DNA of 64,000 nucleotides, from contig JAXFOY010000002.1 of assembly GCA_034180045.1 (NCBI GenBank), positions 1-64,000 of the forward strand. The letters are read 5' to 3'. The notes below the pieces were generated by a model that made no database searches, was not told where the DNA came from, and saw nothing but the letters and a program-made list of their open reading frames with translations. Source of the stretch: Eubacterium_B sp034180045 (GTDB lineage: Bacteria > Bacillota > Clostridia > Peptostreptococcales > Anaerovoracaceae). The position numbers and the translations under genes were made by a program. Positions 33,271 through 41,556 of the stretch are shown here, piece by piece; position 1 is the stretch's first letter, and each line of letters begins with the position of its first letter.

Positions 33271-34222
33271 TACTCTCAAAGAAATTGCAAATGTGATTAT
33301 TCAAAATGAGAGCTTCGCCCTTTATCCTCATACAAATATGGACGGGGATACTATGGGCTCTTGCTCCGCTCTTTGCATGGCATTAAGGCAGATGGGAAAA
33401 GAAGCATGGATTATAATTGATGAAAGCATCCCGGAAAATCTTGCTTTTTTGGACTATGGTTTGACGACAGAGGACGCGTCCTGCGCAAAAAATGTAGATG
33501 TTTCTCTTTGTATAGACTCGGGAGATATAAAGCGAATAGGCGCAAGAGGGGAACTTTTCAGCAGTGCAAAGATAAGTATATGTATAGATCATCACGAAAC
33601 AAGCGATTATTTTTGTGACTATAATTTTATTGAGCCTGAATCGGCAGCTACAGGGCAGATTATATATCTTCTGTTAAAAGAGTTGAAAATAAATTCAGAG
33701 GTAAGGATTGCAAATGCCATTTTTGCTGCAATTACAACAGACACAGGGAATTTTCAGTACTCGAATACGCAAAAGATTACACACGAGATTGTAGCGGAAC
33801 TGTTCGACTGGGGGCTTAAGCCGAACGAGGTGAGCATCAACATATATGAAAGTGACAGACTCGAAAGACTCAAAATTGAAGCACTTGCTATGGAAAAGAT
33901 GAGAAGCGAGTACGGCGGAAAACTCCTGCTTACATATGTAAGTCAGGAAATGCTTAGTGAGAGCGGTGCCGATATGTATGAAACCGATAGAATAGTCAAT
34001 CTGATGCGTTCTATAAAAGGGGCGGAAGTATCAGTGCTGATAAAAGAATATGAGAAAGACACAATTAAGCTCAGTATGCGCTCAAAGCAATATGTTGATG
34101 TTGCTAAGATATGCAGAACTTTTGGCGGCGGAGGTCATCAAAGAGCGGCAGGCGCTACTGTTTATTGCAGTTTATCTGAAGCTGTTTCACAAGTAATTGA
34201 GGCTTTAAGCAGAGAATTATAA
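33260..34222 (+). CDS. nrnA: DHH-family oligoribonuclease / pAp phosphatase
   Basis: A 320-residue NrnA-type enzyme that degrades short RNA pieces and hydrolyses pAp; some relatives also degrade linear cyclic-dinucleotide products. The DHH domain has HTNMDGDTMGS and CIDHHETSDYF, and the C-terminal DHHA1 domain has FGGGGHQRAAGA. ATG at 33260, preceded by GGAG, overlaps the rbfA end. truB begins in its stop codon. Confidence 0.9.
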   Translation: MKNNTLKEIANVIIQNESFALYPHTNMDGDTMGSCSALCMALRQMGKEAWIIIDESIPENLAFLDYGLTTEDASCAKNVDVSLCIDSGDIKRIGARGELFSSAKISICIDHHETSDYFCDYNFIEPESAATGQIIYLLLKELKINSEVRIANAIFAAITTDTGNFQYSNTQKITHEIVAELFDWGLKPNEVSINIYESDRLERLKIEALAMEKMRSEYGGKLLLTYVSQEMLSESGADMYETDRIVNLMRSIKGAEVSVLIKEYEKDTIKLSMRSKQYVDVAKICRTFGGGGHQRAAGATVYCSLSEAVSQVIEALSREL

Positions 34223-35160
34223 TGGACGGAATAATTAATATTTTTAAGCCTAAGGGTATGACTTCATTTGATGTAGTTGCTATAGTAAGGAAGAGCTGCG
34301 GCATAAAAAAGACAGGTCATTTAGGGACTCTTGATCCGATGGCTGAAGGTGTGCTTCCGGTAGCTGTAGGTAAAGCTACAAGAATTATGGACTATCTTGA
34401 CACGGATATAAAAGTCTATAAAGGACGTGCGATACTTGGTATAGAAACCGATACACTTGATATTTGGGGAGAAAAAATTGCGGAAACGGAAGTGTCAAAT
34501 GTCAGCCCAAATAGGCTCAAAGAAGTGATTTCAGGTTTTTGTGGAGTAATATCTCAGACTCCACCAATTTATTCTGCACTCAAAGTAAACGGGAAAAAAC
34601 TTTACGAGTATGCAAGAAAAGGCGAAAGCGTTGAAATCAAGAGCAGAGATACGTTTATCAAACAAGCTGAGCTCATTTCTTTTGACGGCAGAGAATTTGA
34701 ATTTCAAATTGCCTGCTCCAAAGGAACTTATATCAGAACTATTTGTTCAGATATTGGGAAGAAATTGGGTTGCGGCGCGGCTATGAGCAGTTTGACCAGG
34801 CTTAAATCGGGGTGTTTTGACATTTCTGATTCCGTAAGTGTAGAGCAGATACGAAATATGCCCATATCCGAAATCAAAAGGCATATGACAGCTGTAGATA
34901 CACCGCTTGCTCACTTCGGAAAGGCTTTGCTTTCCGACTGGGAAAGGCGGCTTTTCGTTAATGGAGTTGCGCTTAGACGGGAGCAGTGGGTAATGGAAGA
35001 ACTTCCAAGATTTGCAAGCGAAAAGTTTGCACTGCCGATTAAAGAGGAATTTGAACATTTTTATAGAGTATATGATAGAAGCGGTGTTTTTTTAGGCACG
35101 GCTATCGAAACAAACGGATTAATTAAAGCGGACAAGGTATTTTATAATGCAAATATTTGA
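34222..35160 (+). CDS. truB: tRNA pseudouridine-55 synthase
   Basis: A 312-residue enzyme forming pseudouridine 55 in the T arm of tRNA. The catalytic Asp lies in GHLGTLDPMAEGVLPV. The N-terminal GIINIFKPKGMTSFD and the later GTYIRTICSDIG complete the family pattern. A one-base overlap with nrnA (TAATG) and a 14-base overlap with ribF show tight packing in the operon. Confidence 0.94.
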   Translation: MDGIINIFKPKGMTSFDVVAIVRKSCGIKKTGHLGTLDPMAEGVLPVAVGKATRIMDYLDTDIKVYKGRAILGIETDTLDIWGEKIAETEVSNVSPNRLKEVISGFCGVISQTPPIYSALKVNGKKLYEYARKGESVEIKSRDTFIKQAELISFDGREFEFQIACSKGTYIRTICSDIGKKLGCGAAMSSLTRLKSGCFDISDSVSVEQIRNMPISEIKRHMTAVDTPLAHFGKALLSDWERRLFVNGVALRREQWVMEELPRFASEKFALPIKEEFEHFYRVYDRSGVFLGTAIETNGLIKADKVFYNANI

Positions 35161-36082
35161 TAGTTTAGATGAAATATATAACCTGGAGCCCAGTGCCATT
35201 GCGCTTGGAAATTTTGACGGCGTACATCTGGGGCACCGGAAGTTAATAGAGAAAACTGTGGAATATGCGGCAAATAACGGACTTAAAGCAGCCGTATTTA
35301 CATTCTCAAATCATCCAAGGGATCTTCTGCCGAACGCACCTAAAGTAAAAAATATACTTTATAAGCACGAAAAAGAAGAATTGATGGAAGCCTTTGGTGT
35401 CGATTACCTGATAAATATTCCTTTTACAAAGGAAATAATGCAGATGCTTCCACGAGATTATGTGCAGAAGATAATATTAGAAAAGCTTAAAGCAAAATGC
35501 GTAGTGTGTGGTTTTAACCACAATTTCGGTTTCAAAGCAAGCGGAAATGTTGATCTTTTATATGAGATGAGTATTGCATACGGTTTTGAATTAAGAGTAA
35601 TTGAGCCGTATACGGTCAATGGACAGGTAGTTAGCTCAACTTTGATTAGAAATCTAATTGCTACGGGACGTGTTGATGAGTGCGAAACCTATATGGGAAG
35701 ACCTTATGCCATCGGCGGCGAAGTTGTAGTGGGAAATCGCTTGGGAAGAAAACTGGGATTTCCGACATCAAACCTTGTAATTGACGACAATATGGTTACA
35801 CCGCCTAACGGTGTATATGTCACATATTGCGTATATAACGGCAAAAAGTACCCTAGTGTAACCAATGTGGGAGTTAAGCCTACAATTGGAAACTATGTAA
35901 AAAATGTCGAAACCCATATTTTTGACTTTGACAAAATACTTTACGGTAAAAAAATTACTGTAGAGTTTCTTAAAAAAACAAGAGATGAGATAAAATTCAG
36001 CAGCATTGAAGAATTGTCAAAGCAGATAATATCAGACTGCAATCAAGCCAGAAATTTTCACGAGACAAAGGGATTTCTGTAA
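35147..36082 (+). CDS. ribF: Bifunctional riboflavin kinase / FAD synthetase
   Basis: A 311-residue enzyme that makes FMN from riboflavin and then FAD. The N-terminal adenylyltransferase half carries LGNFDGVHLGHR. The C-terminal kinase half holds GRPYAIGGEVVVGNRLGRKLGFPTSN and PPNGVYVTY. It closes the rimP-infB operon; infC has its own promoter. Its products serve the FAD-dependent TrxB, acyl-CoA dehydrogenase and Etf encoded in this window. Confidence 0.94.
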   Translation: MQIFDSLDEIYNLEPSAIALGNFDGVHLGHRKLIEKTVEYAANNGLKAAVFTFSNHPRDLLPNAPKVKNILYKHEKEELMEAFGVDYLINIPFTKEIMQMLPRDYVQKIILEKLKAKCVVCGFNHNFGFKASGNVDLLYEMSIAYGFELRVIEPYTVNGQVVSSTLIRNLIATGRVDECETYMGRPYAIGGEVVVGNRLGRKLGFPTSNLVIDDNMVTPPNGVYVTYCVYNGKKYPSVTNVGVKPTIGNYVKNVETHIFDFDKILYGKKITVEFLKKTRDEIKFSSIEELSKQIISDCNQARNFHETKGFL

Positions 36083-36090
36083 ATTGTGTA

Positions 36091-36119
36091 TTGACATTAG
36101 GATTTCAAAATGATAGAGT
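36091..36119 (+). promoter_or_regulatory. Promoter of infC-rpmI-rplT
   Basis: TTGACA (36091-36096) and TAGAGT (36114-36119) are spaced by 17 bp. Confidence 0.6.
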
Positions 36120-36129
36120 ATATAGGTAT

Positions 36130-36235
36130 CAAGAAGAAGCTGTCCGCTTCTCACCCCATGAATTTTGCTTCTAAGGGTTAATATCTCAATCTAATTGATA
36201 TTTTGACGCGGACACTTCAAGTGTCCGTTTTTTTA
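36130..36235 (+). ncRNA. L20-type ribosomal protein leader with attenuator
   Basis: The leader carries the CCGCTTCTCACCC stretch and a later GGGTTAATA, as in Firmicutes L20 leaders upstream of infC. It ends in a terminator, CGGACACT (36209-36216) with AGTGTCCG (36220-36227) and seven Ts. TGTCCGC at 36141-36147 can pair with GCGGACA at 36208-36214, which would open the terminator, so an alternative antiterminator form is visible. Binding of L20 is expected to favour termination. Confidence 0.7.
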
Positions 36236-36257
36236 CATATAGCTTGGAGGTATCACC

Positions 36258-36764
36258 ATTAAAGAGAACAAAATCAACGAAGAAATCCGCGAAAAAGAAT
36301 TAAGAGTCATAGATGAGGATGGCAATATGCTTGGAATTATGAGTAGAGATGAGGCGCTCAAGCTTGCCGATGAGCGTAAGCTTGATCTTGTAAACATCTC
36401 ACCTAACGCTGTGCCGCCGGTATGCAAGATTCTCGATTACGGAAAGTTTCGTTATGAAGCACAAAAGCGTGAAAAAGAAGCAAAGAAAAAACAGAAGACC
36501 ACGCAGGTTAAGGAGATTAGGCTTAGCACATTTATCGAAGCGCATGATATTCAGGTTAAGGCTAATACAGCATCAAAATTCCTAAGGGATGGAGATAAGG
36601 TTAAGGTAAGCTTGCGCTTCAGAGGAAGAGAGCTTGGACATACTTCACTTGGCAGAGAGGTTATGGATAAGTTCGCAGAACTGTGCAGCGAGGTTGCTGT
36701 CATAGATAAGCGTCCGGTAATGGAAGGACGCAGCCTGGTAATGTTCTTGGCACCGAAAAACTAG
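36258..36764 (+). CDS. infC: Translation initiation factor IF-3 (AUU start)
   Basis: A 168-residue factor that keeps 30S subunits free and checks start codon pairing. The frame begins at ATT (36258), with GGAGG at 36246-36250 seven bases before it; the first ATG (36327) would remove 23 conserved residues (KINEEIREKELRVIDEDG). An AUU start is known for infC of E. coli and others and allows IF-3 to limit its own synthesis. The N-domain, linker (EAKKKQKTTQVKEIRL) and C-domain are intact. rpmI and rplT follow. Confidence 0.92.
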   Translation: MKENKINEEIREKELRVIDEDGNMLGIMSRDEALKLADERKLDLVNISPNAVPPVCKILDYGKFRYEAQKREKEAKKKQKTTQVKEIRLSTFIEAHDIQVKANTASKFLRDGDKVKVSLRFRGRELGHTSLGREVMDKFAELCSEVAVIDKRPVMEGRSLVMFLAPKN

Positions 36765-36840
36765 TAATTTAATTAATATGTTAAGAAAACTCAATGCAAA
36801 CAGGGCACATAGGTGCTATTCATAAGAGGAGGTTTGAGCA

Positions 36841-37041
36841 ATGGCAAAGAATAAAATGAAGTCTCACAGAGGAGCATGCAAGAGACTTAAACTTACCGGA
36901 AGCGGCAAAATTAAAAGAAATAAGGCGTATAAGGCACATAAACTTACAAGTAAGACGCCTAAGAGAAAGAGAGGCCTTCGTAAGGCTACATTGGCGTCAA
37001 GTGCTGATCTTAAGAGAATGCTAAGATCAATGGCTAAATAA
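36841..37041 (+). CDS. rpmI: 50S ribosomal protein L35
   Basis: A 66-residue very basic protein of the large ribosomal subunit with the family pattern MAKNKMKSHRGACKRLKLTG and a C-terminal KRMLRSMAK. Length is normal. GAGGAGG precedes the ATG. It lies between infC and rplT in the standard order. Confidence 0.96.
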   Translation: MAKNKMKSHRGACKRLKLTGSGKIKRNKAYKAHKLTSKTPKRKRGLRKATLASSADLKRMLRSMAK

Positions 37042-37062
37042 TAAGGATCGGGAGGTAAGAAA

Positions 37063-37422
37063 ATGGCAAGAGTAAAAAAAGGCGTAAATGCGCATAAAAG
37101 ACATAAAAAAATTCTAAAGCTGGCTAAAGGATATTACGGTTCAAAGAGCAAGACATTCAGAGCGGCTAATCCGGCGGTTATGAGAGCTCTCAGATCTGCA
37201 TATGTAGGCAGAAAGCTGAAGAAGAGACAGTATAGACAGATGTGGATTGCAAGAATCAATGCAGGAGCAAGAATGAATGGTCTTTCATACAGCCGTCTTA
37301 TGGATGGTCTAAAGAAAAACGGTATCGAAATCAACCGTAAGATGCTTTCAGAGATGGCTATTTATGATGCGGCGGCTTTTGCAAAGCTATGCGAAACAGC
37401 TAAAAACGCTTACTCAAAATAA
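37063..37422 (+). CDS. rplT: 50S ribosomal protein L20
   Basis: A 119-residue basic protein needed early in 50S assembly, starting MARVKKGVNAHKRHKKILK, with the QMWIARINAGARMNGLSYS motif in the middle. Besides its structural role it probably represses its own operon by binding the leader at 36130-36235. A terminator follows. Confidence 0.96.
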   Translation: MARVKKGVNAHKRHKKILKLAKGYYGSKSKTFRAANPAVMRALRSAYVGRKLKKRQYRQMWIARINAGARMNGLSYSRLMDGLKKNGIEINRKMLSEMAIYDAAAFAKLCETAKNAYSK

Positions 37423-37436
37423 ACTATGAATATTCA

Positions 37437-37468
37437 GATCCGGCGAAATTACTCCCCGGGTCTTTTTT
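37437..37468 (+). terminator. Terminator after rplT
   Basis: GATCCGG (37437-37443) pairs with CCGGGTC (37456-37462, one G-T pair), followed by six Ts. Confidence 0.75.
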
Positions 37469-37489
37469 GCAACTACCAGGAGATGAGTT

Positions 37490-38401
37490 ATGGCAAATAT
37501 AATTGCGATAGTATGGGATTTTGACAGGACTTTGTTAAACGGATATATGCAGGAGCCTTTGTTCAAGGCTTATGGAATTGTTGAAAGAGACTTTTGGACA
37601 GAAGTCAATCAGCTTCCACAGAAGTATCTGGATGAGCAAGGTGTGAGAGTTAACCCTGAAACGATATATCTAAATCAATTCATCAGATATGCTAAAGAAG
37701 GTAAAATGCCGTATTTAAGCAACGAGAAACTTAGAAGCTTCGGTAAGGAACTCGAGTTTTACCCGGGAATTCCGGATTTATTTATAAAGACAAAGAAATT
37801 CATAGACGAAAATCCGAAATTCGGTGAATATGGTATTAAGCTAGAGCACTACATAGTCAGCACAGGTATGGCAGCGATAATTCGCGGATGCAAAATACTG
37901 CCTTATGTTGATGGAATTTGGGGATGTGAATTTTTAGAAGAAGTGGTAGATGGTAAAAAACAAATATCGGAAATAGCTTATACTGTAGATAATACTACGA
38001 AAACAAGAGCTATATTCGAGATAAATAAAGGTGTAAACAAGCATCCCGGTATCGATGTAAATGTTGCGATGCCTGATGAAGCCAGACGTGTTAAACTGAA
38101 AAATATGATTTACATTGCCGACGGTCCAAGCGATATACCGGCATTTTCCGTAGTTAGGGGCAATGGCGGTTCAACTTATGCAATTTATCCGAAGGGAGAT
38201 ACAAACGCATTTAAGCAGGTGGATGCTCTTTGTAAAAACGATAGAATAGACGGATATTCAGAAGCGGATTATACCGAAGGTTCTCAAACATATCTTTGGA
38301 TAATGAATAAGATAGAGAGTTTGGCAGATAAAATTTGTGAGGAGGAAGCCGACAAACTTAAGTTTGATATGACTTCGATTCCCAAACATCTAAACGTGTA
38401 A
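37490..38401 (+). CDS. HAD-family hydrolase
   Basis: A 303-residue cytoplasmic protein of the haloacid dehalogenase superfamily. Motif I is WDFDRTLL near residue 10, with the nucleophile Asp and the acid/base Asp two residues later. Motif II is probably the STG stretch near residue 125, and motif IV is IADGPSDIPAF near residue 207. A helical cap domain lies between the first two. It is probably a phosphatase, but the substrate cannot be told from sequence. No own promoter is visible after the rplT terminator, so it may depend on readthrough. coaBC follows after 17 bases. Confidence 0.75.
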   Translation: MANIIAIVWDFDRTLLNGYMQEPLFKAYGIVERDFWTEVNQLPQKYLDEQGVRVNPETIYLNQFIRYAKEGKMPYLSNEKLRSFGKELEFYPGIPDLFIKTKKFIDENPKFGEYGIKLEHYIVSTGMAAIIRGCKILPYVDGIWGCEFLEEVVDGKKQISEIAYTVDNTTKTRAIFEINKGVNKHPGIDVNVAMPDEARRVKLKNMIYIADGPSDIPAFSVVRGNGGSTYAIYPKGDTNAFKQVDALCKNDRIDGYSEADYTEGSQTYLWIMNKIESLADKICEEEADKLKFDMTSIPKHLNV

Positions 38402-38418
38402 TGATTTAGGAGTACAAA

Positions 38419-39627
38419 ATGTTTGAAAATAAATCTATAATTATCGGAATAAGCGGAGGAATTGCTGCATATAAAACGGCATATCTCGTAAGCGCTCTAT
38501 CAAAGACCGCTGCGGATGTTAATGTCATTATGACAAAGAATGCTTGTGAATTTGTAAAACCTATAGTGTTTGAAACCCTCACAGGCAATAAATGTTATGT
38601 GGATACATTCGATCGAAACTTTAAGTTTGATGTGGAGCATATTTCACTTGCAAAGAAGGCGGATTTATTTTTGGTCGCACCGGCAACAGCCAATGTTATA
38701 GCCAAGTTTGCTCATGGGATTGCAGATGATATGCTTACTACAACATTTCTTGCATCAAAATGTCCTAAGATTATCGCACCGGCAATGAATACGGCAATGT
38801 ATGAGAATCAGATTACCGTGGACAATATCGCCTTGCTGAAAAAGTACGGAATAGATGTGATTAAACCTGAGAGCGGCTATCTTGCCTGTGGAGATACAGG
38901 TGCGGGGAAAATGCCGGAACCTGAGTTTTTATATGATTATGTTGAAAAATATATAGCAAGAGAAAAAGACTTGCAAGGGAAAAAAGTTCTTGTGACCGCA
39001 GGAGCAACTATGGAGGCTCTTGATCCGGTAAGATTTTTGACAAATCACAGCAGCGGAAAAATGGGTTTTGCTATCGCCAAAGAAGCGATACTAAGAGGGG
39101 CTGAGGTGACGCTTATCAAAGCGCATACGACAGCCAAATTACCGTCTTTTGTGAATGTGATTGAGGTTTCAGGGGCTGAAGAAATGTTCAGGCAGGTTAC
39201 GGCTGTTTCCGAGATGCAGGACATAATTATCAAAGCGGCAGCGGTCGCAGACTATACGCCTTTGAACTATGTAGATCACAAAATCAAAAAAAGCGATGGA
39301 GAACTTTCCATTCCCCTTAAAAGAACTCCAGACATACTGAAATACTTGGGTGAGCATAAAAAAGATAACCAGTTTATTTGCGGTTTTTCTATGGAAACTG
39401 AGAATATGCTTGAAAATTCAAGAGCTAAACTAATCAAGAAAAATGTAGATATGATTGTCGCTAACAACCTAAAGGATGCGGGCAGCGGGTTCGGTACGGA
39501 TACTAATGCGGTGACTTTCATAAGTCGTACAAGCGACAAATCTTTGGCTATTCAATCAAAAAATGATGTTGCAAAAGCAATTTTCGACGAAATCATCAGC
39601 AGGATGCAGCTTGTTCAAATATCTTAA
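38419..39627 (+). CDS. coaBC: Phosphopantothenoylcysteine decarboxylase / synthase
   Basis: A 402-residue bifunctional enzyme of coenzyme A synthesis. The CoaC half (about 1-180) is an FMN-dependent decarboxylase with GGIAAYKT, the catalytic His in KFDVEHISLAKKADL, PAMNTAMYEN and a C-terminal Cys in GYLACGDTGAGKMPEP. The CoaB half begins with KKVLVTAGATMEALDPVRFLTNHSSGKMG and joins cysteine to phosphopantothenate. AGGAG precedes the ATG. Confidence 0.93.
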   Translation: MFENKSIIIGISGGIAAYKTAYLVSALSKTAADVNVIMTKNACEFVKPIVFETLTGNKCYVDTFDRNFKFDVEHISLAKKADLFLVAPATANVIAKFAHGIADDMLTTTFLASKCPKIIAPAMNTAMYENQITVDNIALLKKYGIDVIKPESGYLACGDTGAGKMPEPEFLYDYVEKYIAREKDLQGKKVLVTAGATMEALDPVRFLTNHSSGKMGFAIAKEAILRGAEVTLIKAHTTAKLPSFVNVIEVSGAEEMFRQVTAVSEMQDIIIKAAAVADYTPLNYVDHKIKKSDGELSIPLKRTPDILKYLGEHKKDNQFICGFSMETENMLENSRAKLIKKNVDMIVANNLKDAGSGFGTDTNAVTFISRTSDKSLAIQSKNDVAKAIFDEIISRMQLVQIS

Positions 39628-39710
39628 AGCGGAGTTTGAAACGAATTGATTGTGGTAAAATTAATATAACTGAAAGTTCTTATTAAGATATTAGACGGGG
39701 AGATGATTAC

Positions 39711-39926
39711 ATGACATATTTTTTTAGCCATTTATTATATATCGGGATAGCATCTTTGGCGATTGCCGCACTGTGCATTATAAGCGTAGTAGTGGCGCGC
39801 AAGAATGCCGAGAGTAGAAGCGACGACGAAGCATCAAAACGCAAGGAAGCTTGTTCTGCATGTGCTATGGCTTCAATGTGTATGAATTTGGGGCAAAATG
39901 AGACCTGTGAAGAAAAAGAATCATAG
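39711..39926 (+). CDS. Small membrane protein with C-terminal Cys cluster, unknown
   Basis: A 71-residue protein with one membrane segment (about residues 8-29), a charged stretch, and a Cys-rich C-terminus (CSACAMASMC, then a later Cys). GGGGAG sits 10 bases before the ATG and a strong terminator follows, so it is likely real. The layout recalls the small Cys-rich FeoB-associated membrane proteins, but no feo gene is near and the motif is not a clear match. Metal or iron-sulfur binding is possible; function is unknown. Confidence 0.6.
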   Translation: MTYFFSHLLYIGIASLAIAALCIISVVVARKNAESRSDDEASKRKEACSACAMASMCMNLGQNETCEEKES

Positions 39927-39972
39927 GTCGCATTAAGACGGTTTGAATATGTTTATTTAGGTTTTGATTAAG

Positions 39973-40007
39973 TAAGATATGAAATTCATTTCATATCTTA
40001 TATTTTT
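39973..40007 (+). terminator. Terminator after the 71-residue gene
   Basis: A perfect 13-bp stem, 39973-39985 with 39988-40000, around TTCA at the turn, followed by TATTTTTG. Confidence 0.85.
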
Positions 40008-40050
40008 GTCCTATGAATGTGTATTTTCAGTGAATTCTATCTTGGTGTAA

Positions 40051-40079
40051 TTGAATTTTTATCAATAAAATGCTAAAAT
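40051..40079 (+). promoter_or_regulatory. Promoter of the trigger-factor-like gene
   Basis: TTGAAT (40051-40056) and TAAAAT (40074-40079) are spaced by 17 bp, with an extended -10 TG at 40071-40072. Confidence 0.6.
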
Positions 40080-40129
40080 TAATTAGTTAATACTTTAGCA
40101 ATATTATAAATGCAAGAGGAAGGTATAGT

Positions 40130-41302
40130 ATGAATAAAAAATTGCTTTTAGGTACAGGAATCGTAGCTGCTATTGTGATTATTGTCGGAATCACATTATT
40201 TTTTATTAATAACAGAGAAGAAAAAGTATACGATTATGACCTGAGTAAATATGTAGAGGTTGGAGATTACAAGGATTTGCCATATGTTAAACAAAAGGCA
40301 AAAGTCACCGATGATGAAGTGAAAGCAGAGATTAATAAGAGACTTCAACAAGCATCAAAAGTTGAAAATGTATCCAAAGGTACCGTTGCAAATGGAGATA
40401 CTATCAATATTGCATTCGTTGGTAAAATTGATGGAAAAGAATTTGACGGTGGAAGCAGTGAATCTACAGATATAACCGTAGGTACCACACAGATGATAAA
40501 TGGATTCGTTGAGGGGCTCATTGACAAGAAAATAGGCGAAACGGTAACTCTAAATTTACGCTTCCCCGATGATTACGGCAAGGCGGAACTTCAGGGTAAG
40601 GATGTGGAATTTAAGGTTACTATCAACAGTAAAAAGAAAATAATAACACCTAAACTTGATAAAGAATTTGTCAAAAAAAATTCAGAATATGAATCTGTCT
40701 CAGATTATAAGAAATCTATAGAAAAAGATTTGCTGAAAACAAAGCAGAAAGGTCTTAATTCCACAGTTAAACAGGAAATGTGGAGTTCTATAATTAGTGG
40801 CTCTAAAGCTAAGAAATATCCGGAAAAAGAATTGAATGAGGCTATGAAAGAAGCTAAAAAACTTGAATCCTCATACAAGGCACAGGCTGAAGGCTACGGA
40901 ATGAAATGGGAAGACTACCTTGCAAACGTTATGAAAACCGACAAAAAGGGTTTTGAAAAGCTAAAAGAACAATATGCGAAAAATATCGTTTTTAACAGAA
41001 TGGTTATGCATAGCATTGCGCGCAAGGAAAATATAAAACTGAGCAATGGCGAGTATAAAGATGAGCTGCACAGGATTATGACGGATAACGGATATACCGA
41101 AGAGAGTTTCAAGAAAGCATTCGGCAAAGATATAGAAGAGTATGCGAAAGAACAAAACTGGCGTGCAAAAATCTACTTTGAAAAAGTTCTTGATTCGATT
41201 ATGGAAAAAGGAAAGCCTGTTTCTCAGAAAGAATATGAAGAAATAAAGGCTAAGAAAGCTGAAAAGGCTTCAAAAGAAGACAATAAGGACGAGAAGAAAT
41301 AA
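40130..41302 (+). CDS. Membrane-anchored trigger-factor-like peptidyl-prolyl isomerase
   Basis: A 390-residue protein. An N-terminal membrane segment (about 5-27) follows MNKK, then an FKBP-type domain (about 75-170; GDTINIAFVGKIDGKEFDGG, FPDDYGKAELQGKDVEF) and a long helical C-terminal part like the trigger factor C-domain. The ribosome-binding N-domain of trigger factor is missing and replaced by the membrane anchor. It should thus fold or hold proteins on the outside of the membrane, comparable in role to PrsA. The last 40 residues are Lys/Glu-rich. It has its own promoter and a strong terminator. Confidence 0.83.
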   Translation: MNKKLLLGTGIVAAIVIIVGITLFFINNREEKVYDYDLSKYVEVGDYKDLPYVKQKAKVTDDEVKAEINKRLQQASKVENVSKGTVANGDTINIAFVGKIDGKEFDGGSSESTDITVGTTQMINGFVEGLIDKKIGETVTLNLRFPDDYGKAELQGKDVEFKVTINSKKKIITPKLDKEFVKKNSEYESVSDYKKSIEKDLLKTKQKGLNSTVKQEMWSSIISGSKAKKYPEKELNEAMKEAKKLESSYKAQAEGYGMKWEDYLANVMKTDKKGFEKLKEQYAKNIVFNRMVMHSIARKENIKLSNGEYKDELHRIMTDNGYTEESFKKAFGKDIEEYAKEQNWRAKIYFEKVLDSIMEKGKPVSQKEYEEIKAKKAEKASKEDNKDEKK

Positions 41303-41328
41303 GCTGTTAAGAAAGTAATAAGGTAAGA

Positions 41329-41357
41329 AATAGGTAGGTGTATACCTACCTATTTTT
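41329..41357 (+). terminator. Terminator after the trigger-factor-like gene
   Basis: A perfect 11-bp stem, AATAGGTAGGT (41329-41339) with ACCTACCTATT (41344-41354), is followed by a T run. It may work in both directions. Confidence 0.88.
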
Positions 41358-41556
41358 AATGCATGGATTTTCTATTTGAAAAATAGAGAGATAGCTCACG
41401 ACTATCGGAAAGCCGTATAGAGATGAAAAGCGGTGAAAAGCGATAAGTGCAGCGGATAAAGCGATGTTAGGCTGCTTACATTTTACAGTAGAAAAAAAGG
41501 GTATTTTAGTGTAAAATTAATGTGTATGTAATTTTGATTTTATATGGAGATATACT

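Noticed and set aside
41380..41556. Cobalamin, c-di-GMP or c-di-AMP riboswitch before nrdR
   Set aside because: None of the conserved boxes of these classes could be found.
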